In this document: positions 1-6,873 of the stretch, piece after piece
How the letters are laid out: the number at the start of each line of letters is the position of its first letter
Numbering within the stretch: position 1 is the stretch's first letter
NCBI GenBank assembly: GCA_017453705.1
Contig: JAFTEK010000270.1
Location: forward strand, 1 to 9,509
Direction of reading: 5' to 3'
DNA: 9,509 nucleotides
From: Treponema sp.
Lineage (GTDB): Bacteria > Spirochaetota > Spirochaetia > Treponematales > Treponemataceae
Made by a program: the position numbers and the translations under genes
The notes under the pieces: model-generated
Databases searched by the model: none
Seen by the model: only the letters and a program-made list of their open reading frames with translations
What the model was told of the DNA's origin: nothing

Positions 1-92
1 ATCGCCCACACCCAGAGCCGACACGGTCGCTGTGTGGGTATGGGCTATCGACCGCACCCAGAGCCGACACGATCGCTTTGCGGTTGCATCCT
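1..92. repeat. Two 46-bp hairpin repeat units abutting the slyD stop
   Basis: Units lie at 1-46 and 47-92. The first 31 bases of each match at 28 positions (core CCCAGAGCCGACAC, then TCGCT). Each unit can fold: bases 5-11 pair with 32-38 in unit 1, and 51-56 pair with 79-84 in unit 2, at the same relative positions. Two of the three differences inside the 31-base core fall in the stem and are compensated in the other arm (C-G to A-T, A-T to G-C). An inner stem (19-22 with 26-29) is complete in unit 1 and loses one pair in unit 2. There is no T-run, so this is not a classic intrinsic terminator. In slyD mRNA the hairpins would start about 7 nt after the stop codon and could protect the 3' end. 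The array may continue left of the window. Confidence 0.75.
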
Positions 93-711
93 AACGGCCA
101 CACCCACACGGGCAGGGCATACCTTCTTCGTCGGAGTCGTATTCTTCATCGGACGAGCCGCAGCCGCCATCTCCGCATCCGCAGCCTCCTTCACATTCTC
201 CGCCACATCCACCGTCGCCGCAACCGCCGCATCCGCCTCCACAGGAATAGCCTCCGACACGGCCAGCCTTGAGCTCGTCCTCGGTTGCGTCGCGCACGTC
301 CAGGATTTCCACCGTGAAATGAAGGTTCTTGCCTGCCAGTGAGTCGTTGGCATCCACCGTGATGGTATCGGGGGAGACCTTTGTGACTGTCACGATTGCA
401 GGCCCGCTCTCGGTCATGGCTTGGAAGGCCATGCCTACTTTTATCTCCATGTCCGTCTCAAACTGCTCCCTGGGAACCTCCGTCACGAGTGACTCATCGT
501 ACTCGCCGTAGCCGTCCTTGGCCGCAAGGTCACAGGTCAGCTTGTCGCCGGGGGCGTGGCCGGCCAGTGCTTCTTCAAACTTGGGCAGCAGGTTTCCATG
601 TCCATGCAGGTATTCAAGAGGAGCGCGTCCTTCGCTTGTGTCAATTACGTTGCCGTCATCTCCCCTGAGGGTGTAATTTATGGAAACAACCTTGTTATTC
701 TCTATTGTCAT
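91..711 (-). CDS. slyD: SlyD-type FKBP peptidyl-prolyl isomerase with a cysteine-only metal-binding tail
   Basis: This 206-residue protein is a cytoplasmic prolyl isomerase, chaperone and metal-binding protein. The N-terminus has the SlyD FKBP start (VSINYTLRGDDGNVIDTS, residues 9-26, then PLEYLHGHGNLLPKFEEAL, 31-49). Residues about 68-122 form the insert-in-flap chaperone domain (DGYGEYDESLVTEVPREQF), and the FKBP fold closes near LHFTVEILDVRDAT. The tail, residues 153-206, is glycine-rich with 11 cysteines (157, 161, 164, 169, 173, 177, 179, 184, 200, 202, 204), an acidic stretch and no histidine. In Escherichia coli SlyD the tail is rich in both His and Cys and binds nickel and zinc. This tail predicts thiolate coordination of zinc, copper or nickel, an inference. 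The ATG follows AGGA at a usable distance and lies 2 nt after the upstream Nfu gene's stop, so the two genes are probably co-transcribed. The last codons run into the hairpin repeat. Confidence 0.95.
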   Translation of the reverse strand: MTIENNKVVSINYTLRGDDGNVIDTSEGRAPLEYLHGHGNLLPKFEEALAGHAPGDKLTCDLAAKDGYGEYDESLVTEVPREQFETDMEIKVGMAFQAMTESGPAIVTVTKVSPDTITVDANDSLAGKNLHFTVEILDVRDATEDELKAGRVGGYSCGGGCGGCGDGGCGGECEGGCGCGDGGCGSSDEEYDSDEEGMPCPCGCGR

Positions 712-713
712 GC

Positions 714-953
714 TTATGTATCCTGAACAACTTCTGTGATTTCGGGGCAGGTCTCCTTCAGGTAACGCTCTATGCCCATCTTGAGCGTCATAACCGCCAT
801 CGGACAGTCACCGCATGCCCCGGTCAGTCTCAAGTGCACCTTGTTGTCCGCGTCAATCTCTACGAACTCCATGTCTCCTCCGTCCGCGTTAAGCTGGGGA
901 CGGAAAGCTTCGAGAGTTTCCTTTACTTTTGCTTGTAAGGCTTCGTCTGCCAT
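714..953 (-). CDS. Stand-alone Nfu/NifU C-terminal domain protein (Fe-S cluster scaffold or carrier)
   Basis: This 79-residue protein is a complete single NifU C-terminal (Nfu) domain. It has the family start (VKETLEAFRPQLNADGGDMEFVEI within residues 10-33) and the conserved GACGDCPMAVMTLKMGIE loop, in which Cys47 and Cys50 form the CxxC that bridges a [4Fe-4S] cluster between two subunits. It has no IscU-like or A-type domain, so it resembles the small Nfu proteins rather than full NifU or NfuA. The ATG at 951-953 is preceded by AGAGGAA at 958-964. It is first in an operon with slyD (2-nt gap), which groups two proteins of metal or cluster handling. The presumed role is cluster delivery to apo-proteins in the cytoplasm; the clients are unknown. 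Confidence 0.93.
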   Translation of the reverse strand: MADEALQAKVKETLEAFRPQLNADGGDMEFVEIDADNKVHLRLTGACGDCPMAVMTLKMGIERYLKETCPEITEVVQDT

Positions 954-1010
954 ATTCTTCCTCTTGTCGTTGTGCTTGAATTTTCCATAAATCTACTATA
1001 TTTATAGCCT

Positions 1011-1169
1011 TTGGGCAACTGCCAGCGAAGCTTCAAGGCAACCGCCAGCGTAGCTTCAAGGCAACTGCCAGCGAAGCTTCAAGGCAACTGCCAGCGAGCT
1101 TCAAGGCAACCGCCAGCGAGCTTCAAGGCAACCGCCAGCGTAGCTTCAAGGCTATGGCCAGTGTAGCCC
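1011..1169. repeat. Tandem array, GC-rich half: seven 22-23-bp units
   Basis: Units begin at 1011, 1034, 1057, 1080, 1102, 1124 and 1147. All but the first begin with CAAGG, followed by CAACYGCCAGCG and then AAGCTT, TAGCTT or AGCTT. The units at 1080 and 1102 are 22 bp, having lost one A or T. The first unit begins TTGGG and is degenerate. The seventh keeps CAAGG and GGCCAGTGTAGC but is clearly diverged. Units with GAAGCTTC carry an 8-bp perfect palindrome. The 23-bp period is not a multiple of three, so this is not a coding repeat. Confidence 0.95.
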
Positions 1170-1176
1170 GCCTAGC

Positions 1177-1314
1177 CAAGGTTTTGTATATAGCCTACGC
1201 AAGGTTTTGTATATAGCCTACGCAAGGTTTTGTATATAGCCTACGCAAGGGTCTGAATATAGCCTATACAAGGGTCTGTATATAGCCTAGCCAAGGGTCT
1301 GAATATAGCCTATA
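1177..1314. repeat. Tandem array, AT-rich half: six 23-bp units
   Basis: Units begin at 1177, 1200, 1223, 1246, 1269 and 1292, each exactly 23 bp. Every unit begins CAAGG. The first three continue TTTTGTATATAGCCTACG and are identical. The last three continue GTCTGAATATAGCCTATA or a close variant. The array ends about 12 bp before the candidate -35 of the cyclase gene, so it sits where activator or repressor sites would be expected. Identical neighbours suggest recent expansion by slippage or recombination. Confidence 0.95.
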
Positions 1315-1326
1315 GCAAAAAATTCG

Positions 1327-1356
1327 TTGCATAAACCCCATTATTTGCGTTACAAT
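1327..1356 (+). promoter_or_regulatory. Candidate sigma-70-type promoter of the cyclase operon
   Basis: TTGCAT at 1327-1332 and TACAAT at 1351-1356 are separated by 18 bp. The -10 matches the consensus at five of six positions, the -35 at three. Transcription would start near A1363, only about 3 nt before the ATG at 1366, giving an almost leaderless message. This fits the lack of a purine-rich Shine-Dalgarno before that ATG. The -35 is weak, so the promoter may need an activator bound at the adjacent repeats; that part is inference. Confidence 0.45.
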
Positions 1357-1365
1357 ATAGACATT

Positions 1366-4300
1366 ATGAAAAAAATGTTAACTTTTGTATTTGCGCTCTT
1401 GCTAGAATCTGCTTTTTTGCCTGCACAGGCATCTTTTTTTGACAACTACGTTTATCAGCAGTGGAGTTCCTTTGGTGGACTGACTGGAACCACGGCGACT
1501 GACATATTGCAGACCCATGACGGCTTTATAAACATAGGAACCTATGAGGGCTTGGTTCGTTTTGACGGAGTGGCCTTCTCTACGATGAGGCGCAGCAAGG
1601 ACAATGGACTTACATTTGCCTCTGTGCGGGTTGTCATGGAAGACAAGTCCGGCAATATGTGGATAGGCTCAAACGACGAGGGCATCCAGCTCTTGCAGAA
1701 AGAAGGGAACATGAGCTTTACGACCCTGAACGGACTTCCCAACAACTCCATCAGGGCTATCGTGGAGGACAACGAAAAGAACGTATGGGTTGGAACCGCC
1801 GGCGGTGTCGTTTGTATGACCAAGAGCAAGCACCTCTTGAACCCCCAGTTTGAAGCCGGTACTGTTTCCAAGGGGGTCATATCCACCCAGCTTATATGCG
1901 ACAATGAGGGGCGCGTATGGCTCACGACAGAAAACGACAAGGGGCTTTTTGTCTTTAAGGACGGTCTTTTTCGTACCATTGCCTCTATGGACAAATTCGG
2001 GGACTATACAGTGACGGCGGTTTGCCAGGATTTAAAGGGCAAATTCTGGGTTGGAACGGACAACTCGGGACTGATTAAGATAGAGAACGGTCAGGCCGAG
2101 CAGGTTCACACAGGCACAATGTTGGACAGCACTCCTGTCAGTGCGATATATCCCGACAAGAACGGGGCTATATGGTTTGGAACGGAATCCGGCCTTGCCG
2201 TCTACAGCAACGGAAAATTCTACGAATGTAACAAAGAAGGCTTGCAGAAGGCCAAGATTAACAAAATAATTTCCGACCGAGAGGGCAACATCTGGGTCGC
2301 CACCGACAGGAACGGCATAGGCAAACTGACATACTGCCGGTTTAAGATGTTCAGGACGGGAACAACGTCCAACGCCATAGCGGAAGACCTTGACGGCAGG
2401 GTTTGGGTCGGCACGGACAACGGTGTAATGTGTTACATCGGAGGGCAGCAGGTAACAAATGCCCTGACCAAGTTCACCCAGGACATAAGGGTTCGTCACG
2501 TGGATGTGACAGAGAACGGAGACATACTGGTAAGCTGCTATAGAAAACCCGGCCAGCTGCGTTACAACACCCTTACTGGCAAAATCACCAGCTGGAGTTC
2601 TGACGAGGGGCTTGCGGGCAACAAGGTTCGTGTTGCCATAGAAGGCGGCGAAGGCGAGCTTTACGTAGGCACGACCACAGGCCTTAGCATTATCCATAAG
2701 GACGGCACTATCATCAATTTCAAGCAGCTGGACGGACTTGAGAATGAGTACGTGATGTGCCTGTACCTTGATGCCAACGGCATGTTATGGATAGGAACTG
2801 ACGGCGGCGGCGTTTATCTTATGAGGAACGAAAAGCTTATCGGCAGGATAACTACCGAAAATGGACTTGCCGGTAATGTCGTGTTCAAGATTTCACAGGA
2901 CGAAAAAGGCTCCTACTGGATATGCTCCGGCAGCGGGCTGACCCGATGTCCTGCCTATGACAGCTCGCTGGAGAGGATACCTGTCTTGTTTGATGTAATC
3001 AGGGCTGAGCAGGGGCTTGGGACTGATTCGGTTTTCCAGATGCTGCCGGACAAGCTGGGTAACATCTGGATGACGAGCAATTACGGAGTTTCATCCGTTT
3101 CCTTTGAGGATTTAATGGAAGTCGCAGCGGGCAGGCGGGAAGTGCTTGTGCCCAAGTTCTACAACAAGAATGACGGACTTGACTCTGACGGCCCCACATC
3201 CACGGCTGTAAGTGCCTGTGACAGCGATGGCCGCCTCTGGTTCCCGATGGTGGATGGAGTTGCAGTATACAATCCTGCCAAAGACCAGGCGAGCCAGATA
3301 AAGCCCTTGGTTTGCATAGAAAGCATAAGGGTGGATACGGTGGAACACAAGGAGTTTGACTCTGTGGTGGAGCTAAAGCCGGGAACCAAGCGCGTTGACA
3401 TAAAATACACAGGACTAAGCTTTGATGCCCCGGAGCGTATAATGTTCACCCACCAGCTGACAGGCTTTGATGATGACTTTTCTATACCGAATACCTCTAG
3501 GACGGTATCATATACCAACCTAAAACCCGGAAAACATACTTTCATGGTGTCCGCCATAAACGGAGATGGGGTTATCTCTGACAAGGCAGAGACCATGCTT
3601 TTTTTACAAAAGCCTTACATATGGCAGACCACCTGGTTCTGGATTGTTGTATCCGTGGCTTCCTTGATAGCTGTATTCTCCGTTATCTATCTGAGGGAGC
3701 GCCGTATGGCAAGGGAGAATATCAGGCTGGAAGGACTTGTTCAAGAGCGGACAAAAGAGCTTGCTGTCGAGAAGGAAAAGTCTGACCAGTTGCTCCGTGC
3801 CATATTGCCAGACAAAATCGCAAGGGAACTAAAGGACGATATCCACGCAATCGGTGAAAACTTTGCCGATGTCACCATGCTCTTCTCAGACATAGTGAGC
3901 TTTACCAAGACTTCCAGCAACCATACCGCCTCTGAGATTGTATTGGCACTGAATGACTTGTTCAGCCGATTTGACGAGCGTGCCAAGAGGATGGGCGTGG
4001 AAAAGATAAAGACGATAGGAGACGCTTACATGGCGGGCTGCGGTCTGCCATCCCTAAACGATGACCATGCACGGATTATGGTGGAATTTGCCAAGGGAAT
4101 GTACGAGGATCTTAAGGACTATAATGAGAATGCCAAGATAAAGTTCAACATCCGCATTGGGTTGAACCGCGGGCCTGTCAGTGCCGGTGTCATAGGAAAG
4201 ACCAAGTTCGTCTATGACGTGTGGGGCAACACCGTCAACGTTGCCAGCCGCATGGAGTCGGCTTGTTCGCCGGGGGGTATCAGGGTATCCCAGGCCGTTT

Positions 4301-4407
4301 ACGACAGGCTCAAGGACTCTGATATTAAGTTCAGTGAGCCGATTGAGTGCGACATAAAGGGAAAAGGCCTTATGACCACCTACGATGTTATCATGGGAGA
4401 AGACTGA
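1366..4407 (+). CDS. Membrane-bound beta-propeller class III adenylate cyclase sensor
   Basis: This 1013-residue protein should make cAMP from ATP in the cytoplasm in response to an outer signal. Residues 1-22 are a signal peptide (cut after AQA). About 14 propeller motifs follow between residues 55 and 635 (WVGT, WIGTDGGG, WFGTESG types), enough for two seven-bladed propellers. A Y_Y_Y domain (about 680-748), one membrane helix (about 756-775) and a short coiled coil (776-812) lead to the cyclase domain (about 830-1010). The catalytic set looks complete: metal Asp842 and Asp886, adenine-selecting Lys882 and Asp951, and Asn958 and Arg962 for the transition state. Lys and Asp at the base-selecting sites argue for ATP, not GTP. 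The ATG at 1366 is preferred over an upstream TTG at 1327 because it begins the signal peptide. The outer part resembles Bacteroides hybrid two-component sensors. The ligand is unknown. The lipoprotein gene downstream overlaps by 1 nt. Confidence 0.93.
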   Translation: MKKMLTFVFALLLESAFLPAQASFFDNYVYQQWSSFGGLTGTTATDILQTHDGFINIGTYEGLVRFDGVAFSTMRRSKDNGLTFASVRVVMEDKSGNMWIGSNDEGIQLLQKEGNMSFTTLNGLPNNSIRAIVEDNEKNVWVGTAGGVVCMTKSKHLLNPQFEAGTVSKGVISTQLICDNEGRVWLTTENDKGLFVFKDGLFRTIASMDKFGDYTVTAVCQDLKGKFWVGTDNSGLIKIENGQAEQVHTGTMLDSTPVSAIYPDKNGAIWFGTESGLAVYSNGKFYECNKEGLQKAKINKIISDREGNIWVATDRNGIGKLTYCRFKMFRTGTTSNAIAEDLDGRVWVGTDNGVMCYIGGQQVTNALTKFTQDIRVRHVDVTENGDILVSCYRKPGQLRYNTLTGKITSWSSDEGLAGNKVRVAIEGGEGELYVGTTTGLSIIHKDGTIINFKQLDGLENEYVMCLYLDANGMLWIGTDGGGVYLMRNEKLIGRITTENGLAGNVVFKISQDEKGSYWICSGSGLTRCPAYDSSLERIPVLFDVIRAEQGLGTDSVFQMLPDKLGNIWMTSNYGVSSVSFEDLMEVAAGRREVLVPKFYNKNDGLDSDGPTSTAVSACDSDGRLWFPMVDGVAVYNPAKDQASQIKPLVCIESIRVDTVEHKEFDSVVELKPGTKRVDIKYTGLSFDAPERIMFTHQLTGFDDDFSIPNTSRTVSYTNLKPGKHTFMVSAINGDGVISDKAETMLFLQKPYIWQTTWFWIVVSVASLIAVFSVIYLRERRMARENIRLEGLVQERTKELAVEKEKSDQLLRAILPDKIARELKDDIHAIGENFADVTMLFSDIVSFTKTSSNHTASEIVLALNDLFSRFDERAKRMGVEKIKTIGDAYMAGCGLPSLNDDHARIMVEFAKGMYEDLKDYNENAKIKFNIRIGLNRGPVSAGVIGKTKFVYDVWGNTVNVASRMESACSPGGIRVSQAVYDRLKDSDIKFSEPIECDIKGKGLMTTYDVIMGED

Positions 4408-5597
4408 TGAAAAAGAATATATTGGCCGTGTGTGCTGCGTTCACGTTGCTTTTTGCAGGCTGCAAGAAGGCGGAGGGAAACACAACTGTGAAAGTTGGCC
4501 TGTTGCACTCTTTGACAGGATCAATGGCACAGAGCGAGATGCCGGTTTGCGAAGCCGAGCAGATGGCCATAGACGAGATAAATGCTGCCGGAGGGGTGCT
4601 TGGCCATAAGATAGAGGTCGTTCAGCTGGACGGTGAGAGCAATCCGGATGTATTCGCAAGCCAGGCCAGAAAGCTTTTGACAGAGGACAAGGTTGCCACG
4701 ATTTTTGGCTGCTGGACCTCCGCTTCTCGCAAGGCTGTGCGTTCCGTCGTAGAAGAGCCGGACATCTTCGGGCTTCTGTGGTATCCCCTCCAGTATGAGG
4801 GTCTGGAAGCCAGCCCCAATATCATGTATGTAGGGGCTGCTCCAAACCAGCAGGTTGTTCCTGCCGTGGAATATTGCTTTAAGAACTTTGGAAGCAAAAT
4901 GTTCATGGTAGGCTCTGATTACGTGTTCCCACGGACGGCCGGTGACATTGTTAAAGCCTACCTGAAATTTCTGGGAGGGGAATGTGTCGGCGAGCGTTAT
5001 GTGGACATGGAGTGCGAGGACTTCCATGACGTAATAGAGCAGATTAAGGAAGCAAAGCCGGATGTGATACTGAACACGTTAAACGGATCGTCCAACAAGG
5101 CTTTCTTTACCCAGCTGGGGGAGGCCGGTATAACTTCCGATGACATACCTGTGATGAGTTTTTCCATATCGGAGAGCGAGATTGACTATATCGGGGCAGA
5201 CCTCTTGACTGGGCATTATGTTTCATGGAGCTATTTGCAGACGATAGCCTCAATGCAGAACTTGTCCTTTGTGTCCCGCTTTAGGAATCTCTTTGGCAGC
5301 GACTGCGTGATTGGAGACCCTATGGAAGCCGGTTACATTGCCGTTTACCTGTGGGCGGCGGCATGTGAGAAGGCAGGGACGTTTAATGTGGAGGACGTGC
5401 GGATGGCCGCAAAGGGCTTGTCCTATGATGCACCGGAAGGAATGGTGACAATAGACGGTGAGAACCAGCACCTTAAGAAGCGTGTAAGGGTTGGCCGCAT
5501 TAACAGCAACGGCCTTATCGATGAGATATGGCGCAGCGGCAACATAGTCAAACCCGATCCCTACTTGAGTACATACATCTGGGCAAAAGGCCTGTGA
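4407..5597 (+). CDS. UrtA/amide-type substrate-binding lipoprotein, orphan
   Basis: This 396-residue protein is a type I periplasmic binding protein of the branched-chain amino acid, urea and short-chain amide group, closest by eye to UrtA. Residues 1-19 are a lipoprotein signal with lipobox FAGC (Cys19), so the mature protein is membrane-anchored. Family motifs are GLLHSLTGSMA (31-41), GCWTSASRKAV (101-111), WYPLQYEG (125-132), YVGAAPNQQ (141-149), GSDYVFPR (169-176) and DPMEAGYIAVYLW (304-316). The true start is the ATG at 4407, within TGATG shared with the cyclase stop, preceded by GGGAGA (4395-4400); an in-frame upstream ATG at 4347 would bury the signal peptide. The overlap points to translational coupling. 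No permease or ATPase gene follows: a terminator and a convergent operon do. UrtA normally feeds UrtBCDE. Here a sensing role with the cyclase is plausible but inferred. The ligand (urea, amide or amino acid) cannot be read from sequence alone. Confidence 0.9.
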   Translation: MKKNILAVCAAFTLLFAGCKKAEGNTTVKVGLLHSLTGSMAQSEMPVCEAEQMAIDEINAAGGVLGHKIEVVQLDGESNPDVFASQARKLLTEDKVATIFGCWTSASRKAVRSVVEEPDIFGLLWYPLQYEGLEASPNIMYVGAAPNQQVVPAVEYCFKNFGSKMFMVGSDYVFPRTAGDIVKAYLKFLGGECVGERYVDMECEDFHDVIEQIKEAKPDVILNTLNGSSNKAFFTQLGEAGITSDDIPVMSFSISESEIDYIGADLLTGHYVSWSYLQTIASMQNLSFVSRFRNLFGSDCVIGDPMEAGYIAVYLWAAACEKAGTFNVEDVRMAAKGLSYDAPEGMVTIDGENQHLKKRVRVGRINSNGLIDEIWRSGNIVKPDPYLSTYIWAKGL

Positions 5598-5602
5598 TTT
5601 AT

Positions 5603-5639
5603 AAAAAGCCGGGGCAATTCCAATTCCCCGGCTTTTTTT
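5603..5639. terminator. Bidirectional intrinsic terminator between convergent operons
   Basis: A perfect 12-bp stem pairs AAAAAGCCGGGG (5603-5614) with CCCCGGCTTTTT (5626-5637) around an 11-nt loop, and is followed by further Ts. It begins 5 nt after the lipoprotein stop codon and ends 11 nt before the stop of the convergent glycosyltransferase gene. The A-run on the left arm supplies a U-tract for the minus-strand transcript, so it should terminate both operons. Confidence 0.93.
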
Positions 5640-5649
5640 ATTTGGTATT

Positions 5650-6873
5650 TTATCGGACGCTATCCACTGCTTTCTGCAGTTCTTTGTCCGTGGTTTTTTC
5701 AGGGTATTTTTCCAGCACCTTCTCGTAAAAGGCGATGGTTCTCCTTCCAAACACATCCGGGGTAAAGTTCTTGGATATCCTGTAGCTCTCTTCTGCGAAC
5801 TTGTGCCTCTTGTCCGCGTCAGCTGCCAGTTCCAGCAGGTATCCGTCCATCTCCTCGTCACTGTCGGCCATGTATCCGTTTATTCCGTGGTAGATTGTGT
5901 CAGAAAAACTGGAGTCCTTTCTGGCCACTATCGGCAGGCGGGACATAAGGGCTTCAAGCACGGTCATTGAGTGCATTTCGGAAAGGGATGCCGTGATAAA
6001 TATGTCGCTTATCCCGTAATAGTAGTGAACTTTTGTCCAAGGCTCATAGCCTGTGAAGATAATCCTGTCGGACACATCCCTTGCAGCCTTCTCCAAATCC
6101 TGCAAAGCCAGCCCTGAGCCCACGAACAGGACTTTTATCTTTTCATTTTTCTGGATGACCCTCATGCATATTTCAAGCAGTTCCTGAACACGTTTTTCTT
6201 CTACGACACGCCCTAGGAAAAGCAGAACAACGTCATCGCTTTTTATGCCCCAGCTTTTTCTAAGCGCAAGCAGCTCTTCTGGCGAGAGAGGGTTTCGGAT
6301 AAAGCTGTCGGAATCCAGCGCGTTGGGGATTATCGCAGATGGAGTTCCGGGTAGCATGAACGGCTCCTTGAAGTAGTCGTGCGCTTTTTCCGAGACGTTA
6401 ATCAGGGCATAAAATTTTTTGTAAAGCCGCTTGACTATTTTGCGGATGATTTTCACCGGTATATAGCGGCCAAGGGGCAGGTAGTATTCGTAAAAGTCAT
6501 CCCAGAGTGTGTGGGTCGTGGCAATGACAGGTATATGCAGCTTTTTCCCCGACAGCTTGGCGGCATGTGCAATGAAGAATTCTGTATGCGAGTGTATAAT
6601 CTGCACATTATGTTGCTTTAGGAAGGGGATGATTACGTGCTCAAACGGAAAGCCGATATACTGGTCTGGAATTTTGAATGGAGTGGGCACGGAGATAATG
6701 CGGAGGATGTCCGGGTCATTGTCTATCTCCGGGTCATGGTAGTTGCGAGGCTTTACCGTGACCACGACTACGTGATGTCCCATGTCGGTAAGCACCTTGC
6801 GCAGTTGCAGTACGACGGTGACAATGCCGCTTTTTGTCGGTATGTAGGAATCTGTGAAAAGGGCAATGTTCAT
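5650..6873 (-). CDS. GT4-family glycosyltransferase, likely 1,2-diacylglycerol glucosyltransferase-like
   Basis: This 407-residue GT-B enzyme transfers a sugar from a nucleotide-sugar donor to an acceptor that is probably a membrane lipid. The N-terminus ([16 protein letters not shown], residues 2-17) with IIHSHTEFF (92-100) and THTLWDDF (120-127) resembles the monoglucosyl-diacylglycerol synthase group, such as Acholeplasma alMGS. The C-terminal donor domain has IIPNALD (181-187), [10 protein letters not shown] (219-228), the GT4 ExxxxxxxE motif at Glu299 and Glu307, and [13 protein letters not shown]. No membrane helix is evident; such enzymes bind the inner leaflet through basic patches, and [14 protein letters not shown] (141-154) is a strong candidate. 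The ATG overlaps the udp stop by 4 nt (ATGA), so it is translationally coupled. An in-frame extension to 7104 is a shadow of udp. It could be a glycolipid or a cell-envelope polysaccharide enzyme; acceptor assignment is uncertain. Confidence 0.88.
   Translation of the reverse strand: MNIALFTDSYIPTKSGIVTVVLQLRKVLTDMGHHVVVVTVKPRNYHDPEIDNDPDILRIISVPTPFKIPDQYIGFPFEHVIIPFLKQHNVQIIHSHTEFFIAHAAKLSGKKLHIPVIATTHTLWDDFYEYYLPLGRYIPVKIIRKIVKRLYKKFYALINVSEKAHDYFKEPFMLPGTPSAIIPNALDSDSFIRNPLSPEELLALRKSWGIKSDDVVLLFLGRVVEEKRVQELLEICMRVIQKNEKIKVLFVGSGLALQDLEKAARDVSDRIIFTGYEPWTKVHYYYGISDIFITASLSEMHSMTVLEALMSRLPIVARKDSSFSDTIYHGINGYMADSDEEMDGYLLELAADADKRHKFAEESYRISKNFTPDVFGRRTIAFYEKVLEKYPEKTTDKELQKAVDSVR

Larger units (their letters stand above)
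954..1365. other. Divergent intergenic region dominated by tandem repeats
   Basis: This 412-bp gap separates the leftward nfu-slyD operon from the rightward cyclase operon and holds no credible coding sequence. From left to right it has the nfu Shine-Dalgarno (958-964), an AT-rich segment with minus-strand TATAGT (995-1000) and TATAAA (1001-1006) that could be a -10 for nfu, the GC-rich half of the tandem array (1011-1169), a 7-bp break (1170-1176), the AT-rich half (1177-1314), and a candidate cyclase promoter (1327-1356). I could not find a convincing -35 for nfu; with a 17-bp spacer it would fall inside the first repeat unit. Confidence 0.8.

Noticed and set aside
1..92. Short CRISPR or tRNA-like element
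   Set aside because: Only two units with about 15 bp between cores, no acceptor or anticodon arms, and no cas genes. A structured tandem repeat explains it better.
34..342. Plus-strand and minus-strand small frames overlapping the slyD tail
   Set aside because: They are frame shadows of the Gly/Cys-rich coding sequence and have no ribosome site or recognisable domain.
1011..1314. CRISPR array
   Set aside because: Repeats are directly adjacent with no unique spacers, and there are no cas genes in the window.
1327..1365. TTG start 13 codons upstream for the cyclase
   Set aside because: It would place polar residues before a clear signal peptide beginning MKKMLTFVF, and the TTG is part of the candidate -35 element.
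2032..2697. 221-codon minus-strand open frame antisense to the cyclase
   Set aside because: It overlaps strongly supported propeller-coding sequence, has no recognisable domain, and is expected by chance in this composition.
3850..4400. Guanylate rather than adenylate cyclase
   Set aside because: Base-selecting residues are Lys882 (in IKTIGDAY) and Asp951 (in YDVWGNTVN), the adenylate cyclase pattern; guanylate cyclases have Glu and Cys there.
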